Shown one piece after another: positions 43,204-52,238 of a stretch of DNA of 64,000 nucleotides (position 1 is its first letter; each line of letters starts with the position of its first letter). The DNA comes from JAXHUH01 sp034211175 (GTDB lineage: Bacteria > Actinomycetota > Acidimicrobiia > Acidimicrobiales > CAIXPF01). Under the pieces are notes generated by a model, which saw only the letters and a program-made list of their open reading frames with translations, was not told where the DNA came from and did not search any database. The position numbers and the translations under genes were made by a program. The stretch is taken from assembly GCA_034211175.1 (NCBI GenBank), contig JAXHUH010000146.1:35665-99664 (forward strand). The letters are read 5' to 3'.

Positions 43204-44226
43204 CTACGCCGTCGATGGCTCGGGTGCGGCCGGCGGCGCCGTCGAGGCCCGCGCGACGAGGCGGACCGGGAGCTCGGTGCGCATCGGGGCGGGGGTGCCG
43301 GCGATGAGGGCGAGGAGATGGCCGAGGGCGGTGGCGCCGAGCTCCTCGGCGGGGGCGGCGACCGTGGTCAGCGCCGGGGTCGTGACCTGCGACAGGACCG
43401 TGTCGGCGAACCCGACGATCGACAGTGCGCCGGGCACGTCGACGTCGGCCTCGTCGGCCGCGACCCGCAGGCCGGCGGCGAGGAGGTCGTCGTCGCACAC
43501 CACGGCGGTCGGGCGGGGTGACGACGCCAGCAGGCGGTGGCCGGCTTCGCGGGCGGCGTCGAGGTCGAACGGTGCCCACGCCTCGGACCGCCCGGCCGCC
43601 GGCATGCCGAGCTCGTCCATCGCCGCGAGCCAGCGGGCCCGGCGCACGCGGAACGTCGACGCGTCGACGTCGGCACCGAGGTGGGCGATCCGGCGGTGGC
43701 CGAGCGCGACGAGGTGGGCGATGGCCGCGTCGAACCCGCCTGCCACGTCGACCGTCACCGACGGCACGCCGGGGGCGACGGCGTCGAGGACGACGACCGG
43801 GCCGCGCCGCGCGAGCTCGTCCGGTGGCGGTGGGGCGACGACGAACAGCAGGAGCCCGTCGACCGAGCCGGCCCGCAGCGCCTGCATGGCCTGCAGCTGG
43901 TCGTCGCGGTCGTCACCGGGCTCGACCAGGGCGACCTGGACGTCGGCCTCCCGCGCCCGGGCCTGGGCGCCACGGAGGACCCGCCCGAGGAACGGGTTGG
44001 TCACGTCCGGGACGAGCAACCCGACCGCGCCGGCCCGCCCCGAGCGGAGCGTGCGGGCCGCGGCGTCGGGTCGGTACCCGAGGGCGTCCGCCGCGGCGCG
44101 CACCCGGTCCTGGACCCTGGCCGACACCCGACCGTCGGCCTTGCCCGACAGCACGAGCGACACCGTCGACTGCGAGACCCCGGCTGCGGCGGCCACGTCG
44201 TGGCTCGTGGGACGGCGGTCGGGCAC
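43204..44226 (-). CDS. LacI-family transcriptional repressor
   Basis: 340 residues: HTH RRPTSHDVAAAAGVSQSTVSLVLSGK, hinge AARTLRSG, and a periplasmic-binding-like effector domain from VGLLVPDVTNPFLG. GTG 44226 is chosen since the domain begins at once and TAGTTT lies 7 bases upstream; GTG 44229 and ATG 44262 are alternatives. It is divergent from adenosine deaminase and the 12-bp palindrome at 44259-44270 lies between them, overlapping the add -10 box, so it is the likely purine-nucleoside-responsive repressor of add and the NUDIX gene. Confidence 0.9.
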   Translation of the reverse strand: MPDRRPTSHDVAAAAGVSQSTVSLVLSGKADGRVSARVQDRVRAAADALGYRPDAAARTLRSGRAGAVGLLVPDVTNPFLGRVLRGAQARAREADVQVALVEPGDDRDDQLQAMQALRAGSVDGLLLFVVAPPPPDELARRGPVVVLDAVAPGVPSVTVDVAGGFDAAIAHLVALGHRRIAHLGADVDASTFRVRRARWLAAMDELGMPAAGRSEAWAPFDLDAAREAGHRLLASSPRPTAVVCDDDLLAAGLRVAADEADVDVPGALSIVGFADTVLSQVTTPALTTVAAPAEELGATALGHLLALIAGTPAPMRTELPVRLVARASTAPPAAPEPSTA

Positions 44227-44258
44227 CACGACGAAACTAGCCTGACCAGACGAGGCCG

Positions 44259-44270
44259 TCATACGTATGA
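44259..44270. promoter_or_regulatory. Palindromic LacI-type operator overlapping the add promoter
   Basis: TCATACGTATGA is a perfect 12-bp palindrome with a central CG, typical of LacI-family operators. It overlaps the -10 box TATGAT (44266-44271), which stands 6 bases before the add ATG; CTGACC at 44242-44247 fits a -35 with 18-base spacing. Binding by the divergently encoded LacI protein would block add transcription directly. Confidence 0.7.
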
Positions 44271-44277
44271 TGCCACC

Positions 44278-45270
44278 ATGGCTGCGACCCCTGCGATGGC
44301 GATCCCCAAGGTCGAGCTCCACCTCCACCTCGACTGCGGGCCGAGCTACGCGGCGGTCGCCGCGCTGGCGCCGGGCACGACGCTGGCCGAGCACCGGGCA
44401 CGCCACATGTTCGTGAGCCGTTGCACCGACCTCGCCGACTTCCTCGGCCGGACCCGGGCCAACGTCGAGCTGATGCAGGACGAGCGCGGACTGCGGATCG
44501 TCGTCGACGACCTGTTCGACCAGCTCCAGCGCGACGGCGTCGCCTACGCCGAGGTCCGCTTCGCGCCGCTCCTGCACACCACCGGCGGCCTCGACCCGCG
44601 CCGGGTGGTCGAGATCGTCGAGGCCGCCACGGTCGCCGCCAGCGCCGCCACCGGGGTCGGGGCCCGGCTCATCCTCTGTGCGCTGCGCCACTTCTCCCCC
44701 GTCGAGTCGATGGCCACGGCCCGCCTCGCCGCCGAGATGGCGGGCTCGGCCGTGGTCGGCTTCGACCTCGCCGGCGACGAGGCCGGCTTCGGGCTCGACG
44801 CCCACGAGGCGGCCTTCCGGTACGCCGCGGAGGAGGGTGTGGCGCTCACCGCCCATGCCGGGGAGGCATGCGGGCCCGCCAGCGTGTGGGACACCCTGCG
44901 GCGTCTCGGGCCCAGCCGCATCGGCCACGGCGTGCGCTCGATCGAGGACGACGGGCTCGTCGCCCACCTGCGCGACACCGGCATCCACCTCGAGGTGTGC
45001 CCGACGTCGAACGTCGTCACCAACGTCGTCGACGACCTCGCAGCACATCCGGTCGACCGGCTCCTCCGTGCCGGCGTGCCGCTCGGGATCTCGACCGACA
45101 TGCGGGGCACCGGGGTGTCGCTCGCCGTCGAGCACGAGCTGCTGTCGGCCACGTTCGGCTGGACCGACGACGACCTGCGCACGGTCACCCGTGCGGCGAT
45201 CGACGCCTCGTTCGCACCCGACGAGCTGAAGACCGACCTCCGCCTCCGCCTCGATGGAGCGACGACATGA
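44278..45270 (+). CDS. add: Adenosine deaminase
   Basis: 330 residues; metal and catalytic motifs of adenosine/AMP deaminases: PKVELHLHLDC (zinc His pair), TAHAGEACG, GHGVRSIEDDG, and STDMRGTGVS. Cys follows HLHL where many have Glu/Asp, a minor oddity. It converts adenosine to inosine in the cytoplasm. ATG 44278 has a leaderless-type promoter overlapped by an operator. It overlaps the NUDIX gene by ATGA. Confidence 0.9.
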   Translation: MAATPAMAIPKVELHLHLDCGPSYAAVAALAPGTTLAEHRARHMFVSRCTDLADFLGRTRANVELMQDERGLRIVVDDLFDQLQRDGVAYAEVRFAPLLHTTGGLDPRRVVEIVEAATVAASAATGVGARLILCALRHFSPVESMATARLAAEMAGSAVVGFDLAGDEAGFGLDAHEAAFRYAAEEGVALTAHAGEACGPASVWDTLRRLGPSRIGHGVRSIEDDGLVAHLRDTGIHLEVCPTSNVVTNVVDDLAAHPVDRLLRAGVPLGISTDMRGTGVSLAVEHELLSATFGWTDDDLRTVTRAAIDASFAPDELKTDLRLRLDGATT

Positions 45271-45845
45271 CCGAGCGGTCACACCCACCCGCCGGACACC
45301 CCGACCTGCGATCGACGCTCGCGGCGTATGCGGTCGCGTGGCCCGACGACGCCGCCGACGTCGCCCGGGCGCTGGACGTGGCGAAGAGCACCGACCCGTG
45401 GGACCGCTCGACCTCGGCCCACGCCACCGGGTCGGCCGTCGTCGTCCACCCGCCGACCGGCCGGGTGCTGCTGCGCTGGCACGACCTGATGGGCTCGTAC
45501 CTGCACGTCGGCGGCCACGGCGACCCGGGTGAGCGGTCGCCCCTCGACGTCGCGCGGCGCGAGGCCACGGAGGAAACGGCGCTGCGCGACCTGCGGCCGT
45601 GGCCCGACGGGACGACCGCGCCGATCCACGTGATCGCCGTGCCCGTCCCCGCCAACCCGACCCGCGGCGAGGGCGCCCACACCCACATCGACATCCGCTA
45701 CGTGCTCGCCACCGACGAGCCCGATCGGGCCAGGGCCGAGCACGAGACCGCCACGGTCCGATGGCTGCCGCTCGACCGGGCGGTGGCCGAGGCCGGCGTG
45801 CCCAACCTGCGAGCGACGCTCGGTCGGATCGCCACGCTCCTCTGA
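45267..45845 (+). CDS. NUDIX hydrolase (coupled to add)
   Basis: 192 residues with NUDIX box GGHGDPGERS...ARREATEETAL and a helical N-terminal extension of about 45 residues. The ATG lies in the add stop codon (ATGA), so both are co-translated. It probably cleaves a nucleoside diphosphate derivative produced during purine salvage; the exact substrate is unknown. Confidence 0.88.
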   Translation: MTERSHPPAGHPDLRSTLAAYAVAWPDDAADVARALDVAKSTDPWDRSTSAHATGSAVVVHPPTGRVLLRWHDLMGSYLHVGGHGDPGERSPLDVARREATEETALRDLRPWPDGTTAPIHVIAVPVPANPTRGEGAHTHIDIRYVLATDEPDRARAEHETATVRWLPLDRAVAEAGVPNLRATLGRIATLL

Positions 45846-45947
45846 GTGCCGGCACCGGTGCGACACCTCGCGCCGCACGATCGGTCGGCGGTTCGTCGAG
45901 CAGCTGCGTGCCGGTGCCTTCGAGACATCGGGGCTAGGTTCCCGGAA

Positions 45948-45973
45948 AGACGAAACGCACAGACGGAACGCAC
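45948..45973. repeat. 13-bp tandem repeat upstream of a quinone-oxidoreductase-like gene
   Basis: AGACGAAACGCAC and AGACGGAACGCAC follow each other directly (one mismatch), 19 bases before the GTG start at 45992. It may be a regulatory site or a slippage duplication. Confidence 0.45.
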
Positions 45974-45991
45974 AGGCAGCCGGAGGTCGGC

Positions 45992-46963
45992 GTGAAGGCG
46001 ATGGTCTACGACCACTACGGATCGCCCGACGATCTCGAGCTGCGCGACGTCCCCGAGCCGGAGCCGACCGATGACGAGGTGCTCGTCCGCGTCCGTGCCT
46101 CGTCGCTCAACTCGTGGGATCGGGACCTGCTCGTCGGCAACTTCATGGGTCGGCTCGGCGTCACGGCGCCGCTCCGGCCCCGCCACCACGTCCTCGGCGC
46201 CGACATCGCCGGCGTCGTCGAGCGGGTCGGTGCCGGGGTCGATCGGTTCCGTCCGGGCGACGAGGTGTACGGCGACGTCTCGGCCCACCGCTGGGGAGGG
46301 TTCGCCGAGTACGTCACCGCGCCGCAACGGCTGCTGGCGGCCAAGCCCGCATCGATCGACTTCGGTGAGGCCGCCGCCCTTCCCCAGGCCGGGGTCCTCG
46401 CCCTCCAGAGCCTTCGCCTCGGGGTCCGCCCGGCGCCCGGGGCCCGAGTCCTGCTGATCGGCGCCGGCGGCGGGGTCGGGACCCTCGGCATCCAACTCGC
46501 GGCGAACGACGGCGCGGAGGTCACCGCTGTCGACCGTGCCGACAAGCTCGACGCCCTGACCGCCCTCGGAGCGAAGCACGTGGTCGACCACACGGTTGCC
46601 GACCCGCTCGACGCAGAGGGCCGCTACGACCTCATCGTGGACGTGGTCGCCCACCACCGCCTGCGCGCCTACCGTGCGGCGCTCGCACCCGGCGGTTCGT
46701 GTGCGCTCGTCGGCGGCGCGACCGGGCTGATGCTGCGCGCCGCGATCGGCGGTGCGCTCCCGTCGCGCGGCTCGGACCGCCACGTCAGGCTCCTCGTGCA
46801 CCGGCCGAACAGCGACGACCTGGCCGAGCTCGCCGCCATGATCGACGCCGGCGACCTGCGGCCCGTCGTCGACCGCCGCTTCCCGCTCGCCGACGTGCCC
46901 GAGGCCTTCCGCTACTACGAGACGGGCGCCACGGTCGGCAAGATCGTGATCACGCTCGACTGA
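45992..46963 (+). CDS. NAD(P)-dependent zinc-free alcohol dehydrogenase/quinone oxidoreductase (MDR family)
   Basis: 323 residues: GroES-like N-terminal half (KAMVYDHYGSPDDLELRDVPEP, HVLGADIAGVVERVGAGV) and Rossmann domain (VLLIGAGGGVGTLGIQLA). No zinc-ligand Cys cluster, so it is the zeta-crystallin/quinone reductase branch, reducing quinones or enones with NADPH. GTG start at 45992. Monocistronic by spacing; convergent with hisH. Confidence 0.87.
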   Translation: MKAMVYDHYGSPDDLELRDVPEPEPTDDEVLVRVRASSLNSWDRDLLVGNFMGRLGVTAPLRPRHHVLGADIAGVVERVGAGVDRFRPGDEVYGDVSAHRWGGFAEYVTAPQRLLAAKPASIDFGEAAALPQAGVLALQSLRLGVRPAPGARVLLIGAGGGVGTLGIQLAANDGAEVTAVDRADKLDALTALGAKHVVDHTVADPLDAEGRYDLIVDVVAHHRLRAYRAALAPGGSCALVGGATGLMLRAAIGGALPSRGSDRHVRLLVHRPNSDDLAELAAMIDAGDLRPVVDRRFPLADVPEAFRYYETGATVGKIVITLD

Positions 46964-47003
46964 GCCCCGGCGGCCCAGCCGGACCGGTCAGCACGCGCTC
47001 AGC

Positions 47004-47654
47004 TCAGCGGGCGGTACGGCAGAACTCGACGAAGTTGGCCAGCAGGCGCAGGCCGTTCGTCGACGACTTCTCGGGGTGGAACTGGGTCGCCCACAACCGG
47101 CCCCGCGCCACCGACGCCACGACCTTGCCGCCGTACTCGCAGGTGGCGGTGGCGTGGTTCGGGTCGTCGGGGGCGTAGGAGTGCACGAAGTACACGTAGC
47201 TCGGATGGGTCATCCCGGCGAGCATGGCGTGGTCACCGGTCGGCTCGAGCCGGTTCCACTGCATCTGCGGCCGGCGCACGCCGTCGGGCAGGCGGCGGAC
47301 CCACCCGTCGAGCACGCCGAGCCCGTCGGTGCCCGGCGCCTCCTCGGAGGACTCGTAGAGCATCTGGAGGCCGACGCAGATGCCGAGGAACGGCCGTGAC
47401 CCGGGCAGGTCGACGACCGCGGCGGTCGCCGCGTCCTGGGCGATGTCGTCGAGCTTCGACCGTTCGAGCGCGGCCATGCAGCTGGCGAACGCACCGACGC
47501 CGGGCAGGACCACGCCGGCCGCCTCGTCGATGACGAGCGGGTCGTCGGTCAGCCGGGCGTCGGCGCCGACCTTCTCGAGCGCCTTCTGGGCCGAGCGCAG
47601 GTTGCCGATGCCGTAGTCGAGCACCGCGATGAGGGGACGACCGTTGCTGCTCAC
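47004..47654 (-). CDS. hisH: Imidazole glycerol phosphate synthase glutaminase subunit
   Basis: 216 residues; class I amidotransferase with LDYGIGNLRS, LPGVGAF, catalytic Cys in GICVGLQML and His/Glu in TQFHPEKSS. It supplies ammonia to HisF, encoded at 34716-35492. The GTG start overlaps the hisB stop (GTGA). Last gene of the cluster; hisA, usually next, is absent. Confidence 0.95.
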   Translation of the reverse strand: MSSNGRPLIAVLDYGIGNLRSAQKALEKVGADARLTDDPLVIDEAAGVVLPGVGAFASCMAALERSKLDDIAQDAATAAVVDLPGSRPFLGICVGLQMLYESSEEAPGTDGLGVLDGWVRRLPDGVRRPQMQWNRLEPTGDHAMLAGMTHPSYVYFVHSYAPDDPNHATATCEYGGKVVASVARGRLWATQFHPEKSSTNGLRLLANFVEFCRTAR

Positions 47655-48256
47655 AGGGCGCCCTTCGTCGACGGGACGATGGTGCCCTCGACGCGGACGG
47701 CGTCACGCAACGCCCGCGCCGCACCCTTGAACGTGGCCTCGATCACGTGGTGGGTGTTGCGACCCCGCAGCATCGTCAGGTGCATCGTGATCCGCGACGC
47801 GACGACGAAGGCGCGCCAGAACTCCTCGAGGAGCTGGGCGTCGAACGGCGGGTTTCCGAGGATGGCCGCGCCGGGGGGTTCGATCTCGAAGTGGAGGAAC
47901 GGGCGGCCCGACAGGTCGACGATCACCTCGGTGGCGGCCTCGTCGAGCGGCACCGCGATCGATGCGAACCTCCGCACGCCGGCCTTGTCACCCAACGCCT
48001 CGGCGAACGCCTCGCCGAGGACGATGCCGGTGTCCTCGACCGTGTGGTGGGCGTCGACGGCGAGGTCGCCCACCGTCTTGACCCGCAGGTCGAAGCCACC
48101 GTGGCGCGCGAGCTGGTCGAGCATGTGGTCGAAGAACGGGATGCCGGTGCTGATCTCGCTCACCCCGGAGCCGTCGAGGTCCAGATGGACCTCGACCTCG
48201 GTCTCCTTGGTGCTCCGCTGCCGGGTGCTGGAGCGTCGGGTCACGGCATCGGTCAT
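47651..48256 (-). CDS. hisB: Imidazoleglycerol-phosphate dehydratase
   Basis: 201 residues, monofunctional IGPD: STGIPFFDHMLDQLARHGGFDL and VDAHHTVEDTGIVLGEA carry the manganese-binding His motifs, repeated as RNTHHVIEATFKG. There is no phosphatase domain, as usual in actinobacteria. ATG 48256 overlaps the hisC stop (ATGA). Confidence 0.96.
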   Translation of the reverse strand: MTDAVTRRSSTRQRSTKETEVEVHLDLDGSGVSEISTGIPFFDHMLDQLARHGGFDLRVKTVGDLAVDAHHTVEDTGIVLGEAFAEALGDKAGVRRFASIAVPLDEAATEVIVDLSGRPFLHFEIEPPGAAILGNPPFDAQLLEEFWRAFVVASRITMHLTMLRGRNTHHVIEATFKGAARALRDAVRVEGTIVPSTKGAL

Positions 48257-49308
48257 CGCAGGGCCTCCGTCAGCGCGTCCAGGAACGCGTCGTTCTCCGC
48301 CGAGGTCCCGATGGTGGCGCGCAGGCAGCCGGTCAGTCGAGGCCAGGAGGAGCAATCGCGGATGAGTACGGAACGATCGAGCAGCCGCTGCCACACCTCG
48401 TGGCCATCCAGCTGCTGAGGGCGGAAGAGCACGAAGTTCGAGCCCGACGGCCAGACGGTGACCGCCAGCTCCCGTAGGCGGGACACGACCCGCTCGCGCT
48501 CGGCCACGATGCCGGCCACCCGCTCGTTCATGGCGTCGACGTCGCGCAGCGCGACCCGACCGGCGATCTGGGTGACCGCATCGAGGTGGTACGGCAGCAC
48601 GACCTTCTCGAGCTCGGCGACGACCCACGAGGGGCCGATCAGGTAGCCGAGCCGCATCGCCGCCATCGACCACGTCTTCGAGAACGTCCGGGTCACGACG
48701 AGGGGTGTGTCCTCGTCGATCAGCTCGAGCGCCGACCACGACGCGAACTGCCCGTACGCCTCGTCGACCACGACGAGGCTGCCGATGCCGGTCGCCCGCT
48801 CGGCGACGGCCCGGATCGTCTCGGGCGCCTCGGTGGTGCCGGTCGGGTTGTTGGGCGAGCACAGGAACGTGACGTGGGGGGCCGCATCATCGAGCACCCG
48901 GGCGACCTCGTCGAGGTCGACGGTGAAGTCCTCCGCCCGCTCCCCCACGGCGACCGTCGTCCCCGTGATGCGGGAGATGTGGGAGTGCAGCGCGTAGGTC
49001 GGCTCGAACGTCGCTGCGGTCCGGCCCGGGCCGCCGTAGGTGAGCAGCAGCGTCTGGAGGACCTCGTTGGAGCCGTTCGCGCAGAAGACCTGGCCGACCT
49101 CGACGCCGTGGAGCTGCGCCAGCGCGGCCCGCAGCTCGGTGGCCGGCCGGTCGGGGTAGCGGTGCCAGTCGATCCGTGCGACCTCGGCGGCGAGCGCGTC
49201 CCGGAACCCGGGCGGCGGCGGGACCGGCGACTCGTTCGTGTTGAGTCGCACGTCGACGCTCACCTGGGGCGAGTGGTACCCGGAGAGCTCGACGAGGTCG
49301 TCGCGCAC
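48253..49308 (-). CDS. hisC: Histidinol-phosphate aminotransferase
   Basis: 351-residue fold-type I PLP enzyme: RLNTNESPVPPPPGF, CSPNNPTGT, DEAYGQF, and PLP lysine in TRTFSKTWSMA. GTG 49308 gives the normal HisC N-terminus (RDDLVELSGYHSPQ); TTG 49338, which overlaps the hisD stop by TTGA, is an alternative. It converts imidazole-acetol phosphate to histidinol phosphate. Confidence 0.94.
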   Translation of the reverse strand: MRDDLVELSGYHSPQVSVDVRLNTNESPVPPPPGFRDALAAEVARIDWHRYPDRPATELRAALAQLHGVEVGQVFCANGSNEVLQTLLLTYGGPGRTAATFEPTYALHSHISRITGTTVAVGERAEDFTVDLDEVARVLDDAAPHVTFLCSPNNPTGTTEAPETIRAVAERATGIGSLVVVDEAYGQFASWSALELIDEDTPLVVTRTFSKTWSMAAMRLGYLIGPSWVVAELEKVVLPYHLDAVTQIAGRVALRDVDAMNERVAGIVAERERVVSRLRELAVTVWPSGSNFVLFRPQQLDGHEVWQRLLDRSVLIRDCSSWPRLTGCLRATIGTSAENDAFLDALTEALR

Positions 49309-49334
49309 CGCGGGCCGACGGCCGACGGGCGCGC

Positions 49335-50624
49335 TCAACGGGGGGCCTGACGCATGCGGATCGACTGCGCGTGCGCGTCGAGGCCCTCGGCGTCGGCGAG
49401 GGCGGCGACGTGCGGCCCCACCCGGTCGAGGCCCTCGGGGCTGACCGAGATGACGTGGAGCTGCTTCTGGAAGTCGGTCACGGTGAGCGCACTGGCGAAG
49501 CGGGCGGTGCCGAACGTCGGCAGCACGTGGCTGGGCCCGGCGAGGTAGTCGCCGATCGACGCAGGGCCGTTCACACCGGTGAACACCGCGCCGGCGTTCT
49601 CGACGAGCGGGACGAGGGCCTCGGGGTCGGCCACCATCAGCTCGAGGTGCTCGGGGGCGATGAGGTTGCACACCTCCATCGCCTGGGCCGGGCCGTCGCA
49701 GACGACCGCATAGCCGCCCTCGTCGAGCGTGGACAGGATGTCCTCGCGGCGCGGCGACTCGTCGACCAGCCGCTCGACGGCGGCGGTCACCGCGTCGGCG
49801 ACGTCCGGGTCCCACGTGACCAGCCAGGCGAGGCCGTCGGGCCCGTGCTCGGCCTGGAGGATCACGTCGATGGCCGCGAAGTCGGCGGGGACGGTGGCAT
49901 CGGCCACGACGACGACCTCGGAGGGCCCGGCGAAGCTCATCGGCACACCGACCCGGCCCGCGACCTCGCGCTTGGCCACCGCCACGTAGACGTTGCCCGG
50001 CCCGGCGATCACGTCGACCGCCGGCACCGACGCGGTGCCGTAGGCCATGGCGGCGACGGCCTGGGCGCCGCCGATCTGGTACACCTCGTCGACCCCGGCG
50101 ACCGCGGCGGCGGCCAGGGTCACCGCGGGGATGGCACCGATCGTGCGGTCCGGGGGCACGCACAGCGCGAGCTCGGAGACACCCGCGACCCGGGCCGGGA
50201 TGGCGGTCATCAGCACCGTCGACGGGTACGCGGCCCGCCCACCCGGCACGTAGAGACCGGCGCGCCGCACCGCACGATGGAGGCCGCGCACGACGATGCC
50301 GTCGCCGTCCCAGTCGTGGTCATCGACGAGCTGGGTGCGGTGGAACTCCTCGATGCGGTCGGCGGCGGCCTCGAGCGCGGCGAGCAACTCGGGATCGATG
50401 GCGTTCGACGCCGCCTTCACCTGGTCCGGCGGGACCCGCAGCTCGTCGAGGTCGACGCCGTCGAACCGGCTGGTCAGCTCCCGGACGGCGTCGTCGCCGC
50501 GATGCTCGACGTCCGCCAGGATCTGCCTGACGGCGGCGAGGGGCTCCTCGCCGCCCATGCTCGGGCGGGGCAGGCGCACCGAGAGATCCCCGGTGACCCC
50601 ACGCAGGTCGAGTCGTTCCAACAC
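49335..50624 (-). CDS. hisD: Histidinol dehydrogenase
   Basis: 429 residues; HisD signature from GPSEVVVVAD and zinc-ligand region HVLPTFGTARFASALTV. It oxidises histidinol to histidine. GTG 50624 matches the usual VLERLDLRG N-terminus and has TACCGT 7 bases upstream, so the operon is probably transcribed leaderless from here; GTG 50690 would add 22 atypical residues. First gene of hisDCBH. Confidence 0.95.
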   Translation of the reverse strand: MLERLDLRGVTGDLSVRLPRPSMGGEEPLAAVRQILADVEHRGDDAVRELTSRFDGVDLDELRVPPDQVKAASNAIDPELLAALEAAADRIEEFHRTQLVDDHDWDGDGIVVRGLHRAVRRAGLYVPGGRAAYPSTVLMTAIPARVAGVSELALCVPPDRTIGAIPAVTLAAAAVAGVDEVYQIGGAQAVAAMAYGTASVPAVDVIAGPGNVYVAVAKREVAGRVGVPMSFAGPSEVVVVADATVPADFAAIDVILQAEHGPDGLAWLVTWDPDVADAVTAAVERLVDESPRREDILSTLDEGGYAVVCDGPAQAMEVCNLIAPEHLELMVADPEALVPLVENAGAVFTGVNGPASIGDYLAGPSHVLPTFGTARFASALTVTDFQKQLHVISVSPEGLDRVGPHVAALADAEGLDAHAQSIRMRQAPR

Positions 50625-50722
50625 GCCTTCAACGGTAATCGCGTCCCGGAGCCCGCTCGGCACGCGAACCCGCCCGGTCGGGATCGTCACGGCTTCGTCG
50701 ACCGCTCCGGGCGCAGGCCGGC

Positions 50723-50806
50723 GTCGATCAGAACGTGTCGATCAGGCTGTGTCGATTAGAACCTGTCGATCAGGCTGCGACGATCAGGACCTGTCGATCA
50801 GTCCTT
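50723..50806. repeat. 14-bp tandem array (six units) upstream of the his operon
   Basis: Units of 14 bases begin GTCGATCAG: 50723, 50737, 50751, 50765, 50779 (GACGATCAG) and 50793. Variants alternate (…AGAACGT / …AGGCTGT / …AGAACCT / …AGGCTGC), giving a 28-bp higher-order pattern, so it grew by pairs. Its right end overlaps the stop codon of the small gene at 50798-50992. It may be a regulator-binding array for hisDCBH. Confidence 0.75.
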
Positions 50807-50992
50807 CAGGTTGCGCACGACGCGCTCGAGCCGGCGCGTCGCCGACCGCAGCGCCCGCTCCACCTCGAACAGGTCGGTGGCGACGTCGTCGTCGTCGCCA
50901 CCGGCAAGGCTCTCGGCAGCATCGGTGACCCGCTTGGTGAGGTCGTCGAGCGCCGTCGACGTGGACGACAGGTGGGCGCGCAGGCTGGCCAT
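50798..50992 (-). CDS. Small helical hypothetical protein
   Basis: 64 residues, entirely helical in appearance, with Leu/Val at heptad positions (LDDLTKRVTDAAESLAG; VERALRSATRRLERVVRNL), an acidic GGDDDDVA hinge and a basic C-terminal helix. It could be a coiled-coil hairpin. ATG 50992. Its last codons are part of the 14-bp tandem array. Product unknown. Confidence 0.55.
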   Translation of the reverse strand: MASLRAHLSSTSTALDDLTKRVTDAAESLAGGDDDDVATDLFEVERALRSATRRLERVVRNLKD

Positions 50993-51061
50993 CGCATCGA
51001 GTATTGCCGCTCCGCGGCCGCTGGGGCGCCCGAGCGGGCTGCGTCGGGACCGCGACCCCGG

Positions 51062-52216
51062 TCACCGGCCCCCGGGCCGGAGCCTCCCGGCGAGCGACCG
51101 GACACGGCCGAGGATCGTCGGGCGCTGCCGCTCGGTGTGGGCGGCCGGCCCGAAGCGGAACTCGAGGTAGAGCTGCTTCGCCGCCCCGACGAGCGGCGTG
51201 GCGACCAGGGCGCCGGCGACGCCGGCCGCGGAGCCCCCGATGAGCGCGGCGAGCATCGTGGTCGGCGGGGTGAGGTCGACGGCATCGCCGACGATCGCCG
51301 GCTGGAGCACGTGGTTCTCGAAGTTCATGTACAGCACGAACAGGCCCACGACGACGACCGCGGTCCCGACGCTCACGGTGACGGCGAGGATGCCGAGCAG
51401 CGCCCCGCCGAGGAAGCCGCCGATCTGGGGGACCAGGTCGGTGATCATGGCCCAGAACGCGGCGAGGGGCGCCAGCGGGACACCGAAGAGCAGCGACAGC
51501 GCGAGCACGTAGGTCCCCATGAGCGCGGCCACGGTGAGCGACCCGCCGAAGTACCGGCCGACGACCCGGTAGAACACGCCGGCGACGGCGTCGGCCCGCG
51601 CCCGGTGGCGGACCGGGACCAGTCGCCGGGTCCGGCGGACCAGGTGCTCGCCGTCCAGCAGCAGCGCCATCGCGAGCACCAGCACCGTGACCGCCGTGGC
51701 GGCCCCGTCGAGGACCCGCTCGATGGTCGTCGCCACGGTCTCGTCGGTCACCCGGGCCGGGAGATCGGTGACCCACTCCTCCGCCGTCGCCGCCGCGTCC
51801 CGGTCGGCGAGGAACGAGCCGATGACCGGCAGCTCGTAGGACTCCTCGACGGTCGTGCGCACGTCGCGGCGCAGCTCACGGGCCTGGTCGACCGCCGGCG
51901 GGCCGAGGACGATCAGCACCACGGTCACGAGCGCGGCCCCCACGACGGCGACGAGGAGCACGGCGATCGGGCGCCGCACCTCGAGGCGGTCGCGCACCGC
52001 GCCGACCACAGGGTCGAGCGCGAGGGCCAGCACGCCGCCGACCACGACCGGCGCCACCGCGTCGGCGCTCGCCCGGAGGAACTGGAGGGTCAGGAGGGCG
52101 GCGACGATGCCGAGCGCCACGAAGACGAGCGAGGTGAGGTCGAGCTCGACCACCGTCGGGCCCCGCCGGGACGGGCGGCGCTCCGGGTTCTCGGCGGGGG
52201 ACGGTTCGTCGATCAC
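51062..52216 (-). CDS. AI-2E family permease
   Basis: 384 residues, about eight membrane helices, with the family core FWAMITDLVPQIGGFLGGALLGI and LQPAIVGDAVDLTPPTTMLAALIGGSAAGVAGALVATPL. AI-2E/PerM-type proteins export autoinducer-2, bile acids or Na+; substrate unknown. GTG 52216 has TACTGT 8 bases upstream. Divergent from a second family member at 52239, with only 22 bases between starts. Confidence 0.85.
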   Translation of the reverse strand: MIDEPSPAENPERRPSRRGPTVVELDLTSLVFVALGIVAALLTLQFLRASADAVAPVVVGGVLALALDPVVGAVRDRLEVRRPIAVLLVAVVGAALVTVVLIVLGPPAVDQARELRRDVRTTVEESYELPVIGSFLADRDAAATAEEWVTDLPARVTDETVATTIERVLDGAATAVTVLVLAMALLLDGEHLVRRTRRLVPVRHRARADAVAGVFYRVVGRYFGGSLTVAALMGTYVLALSLLFGVPLAPLAAFWAMITDLVPQIGGFLGGALLGILAVTVSVGTAVVVVGLFVLYMNFENHVLQPAIVGDAVDLTPPTTMLAALIGGSAAGVAGALVATPLVGAAKQLYLEFRFGPAAHTERQRPTILGRVRSLAGRLRPGGR

Positions 52217-52238
52217 CGCTCGCTACAGTACGGCGCGC

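Noticed and set aside
50625..50690. Upstream GTG (50690) as the hisD start
   Set aside because: It would add 22 residues not typical of HisD, while GTG 50624 has the canonical N-terminus and a -10 box 7 bases upstream.
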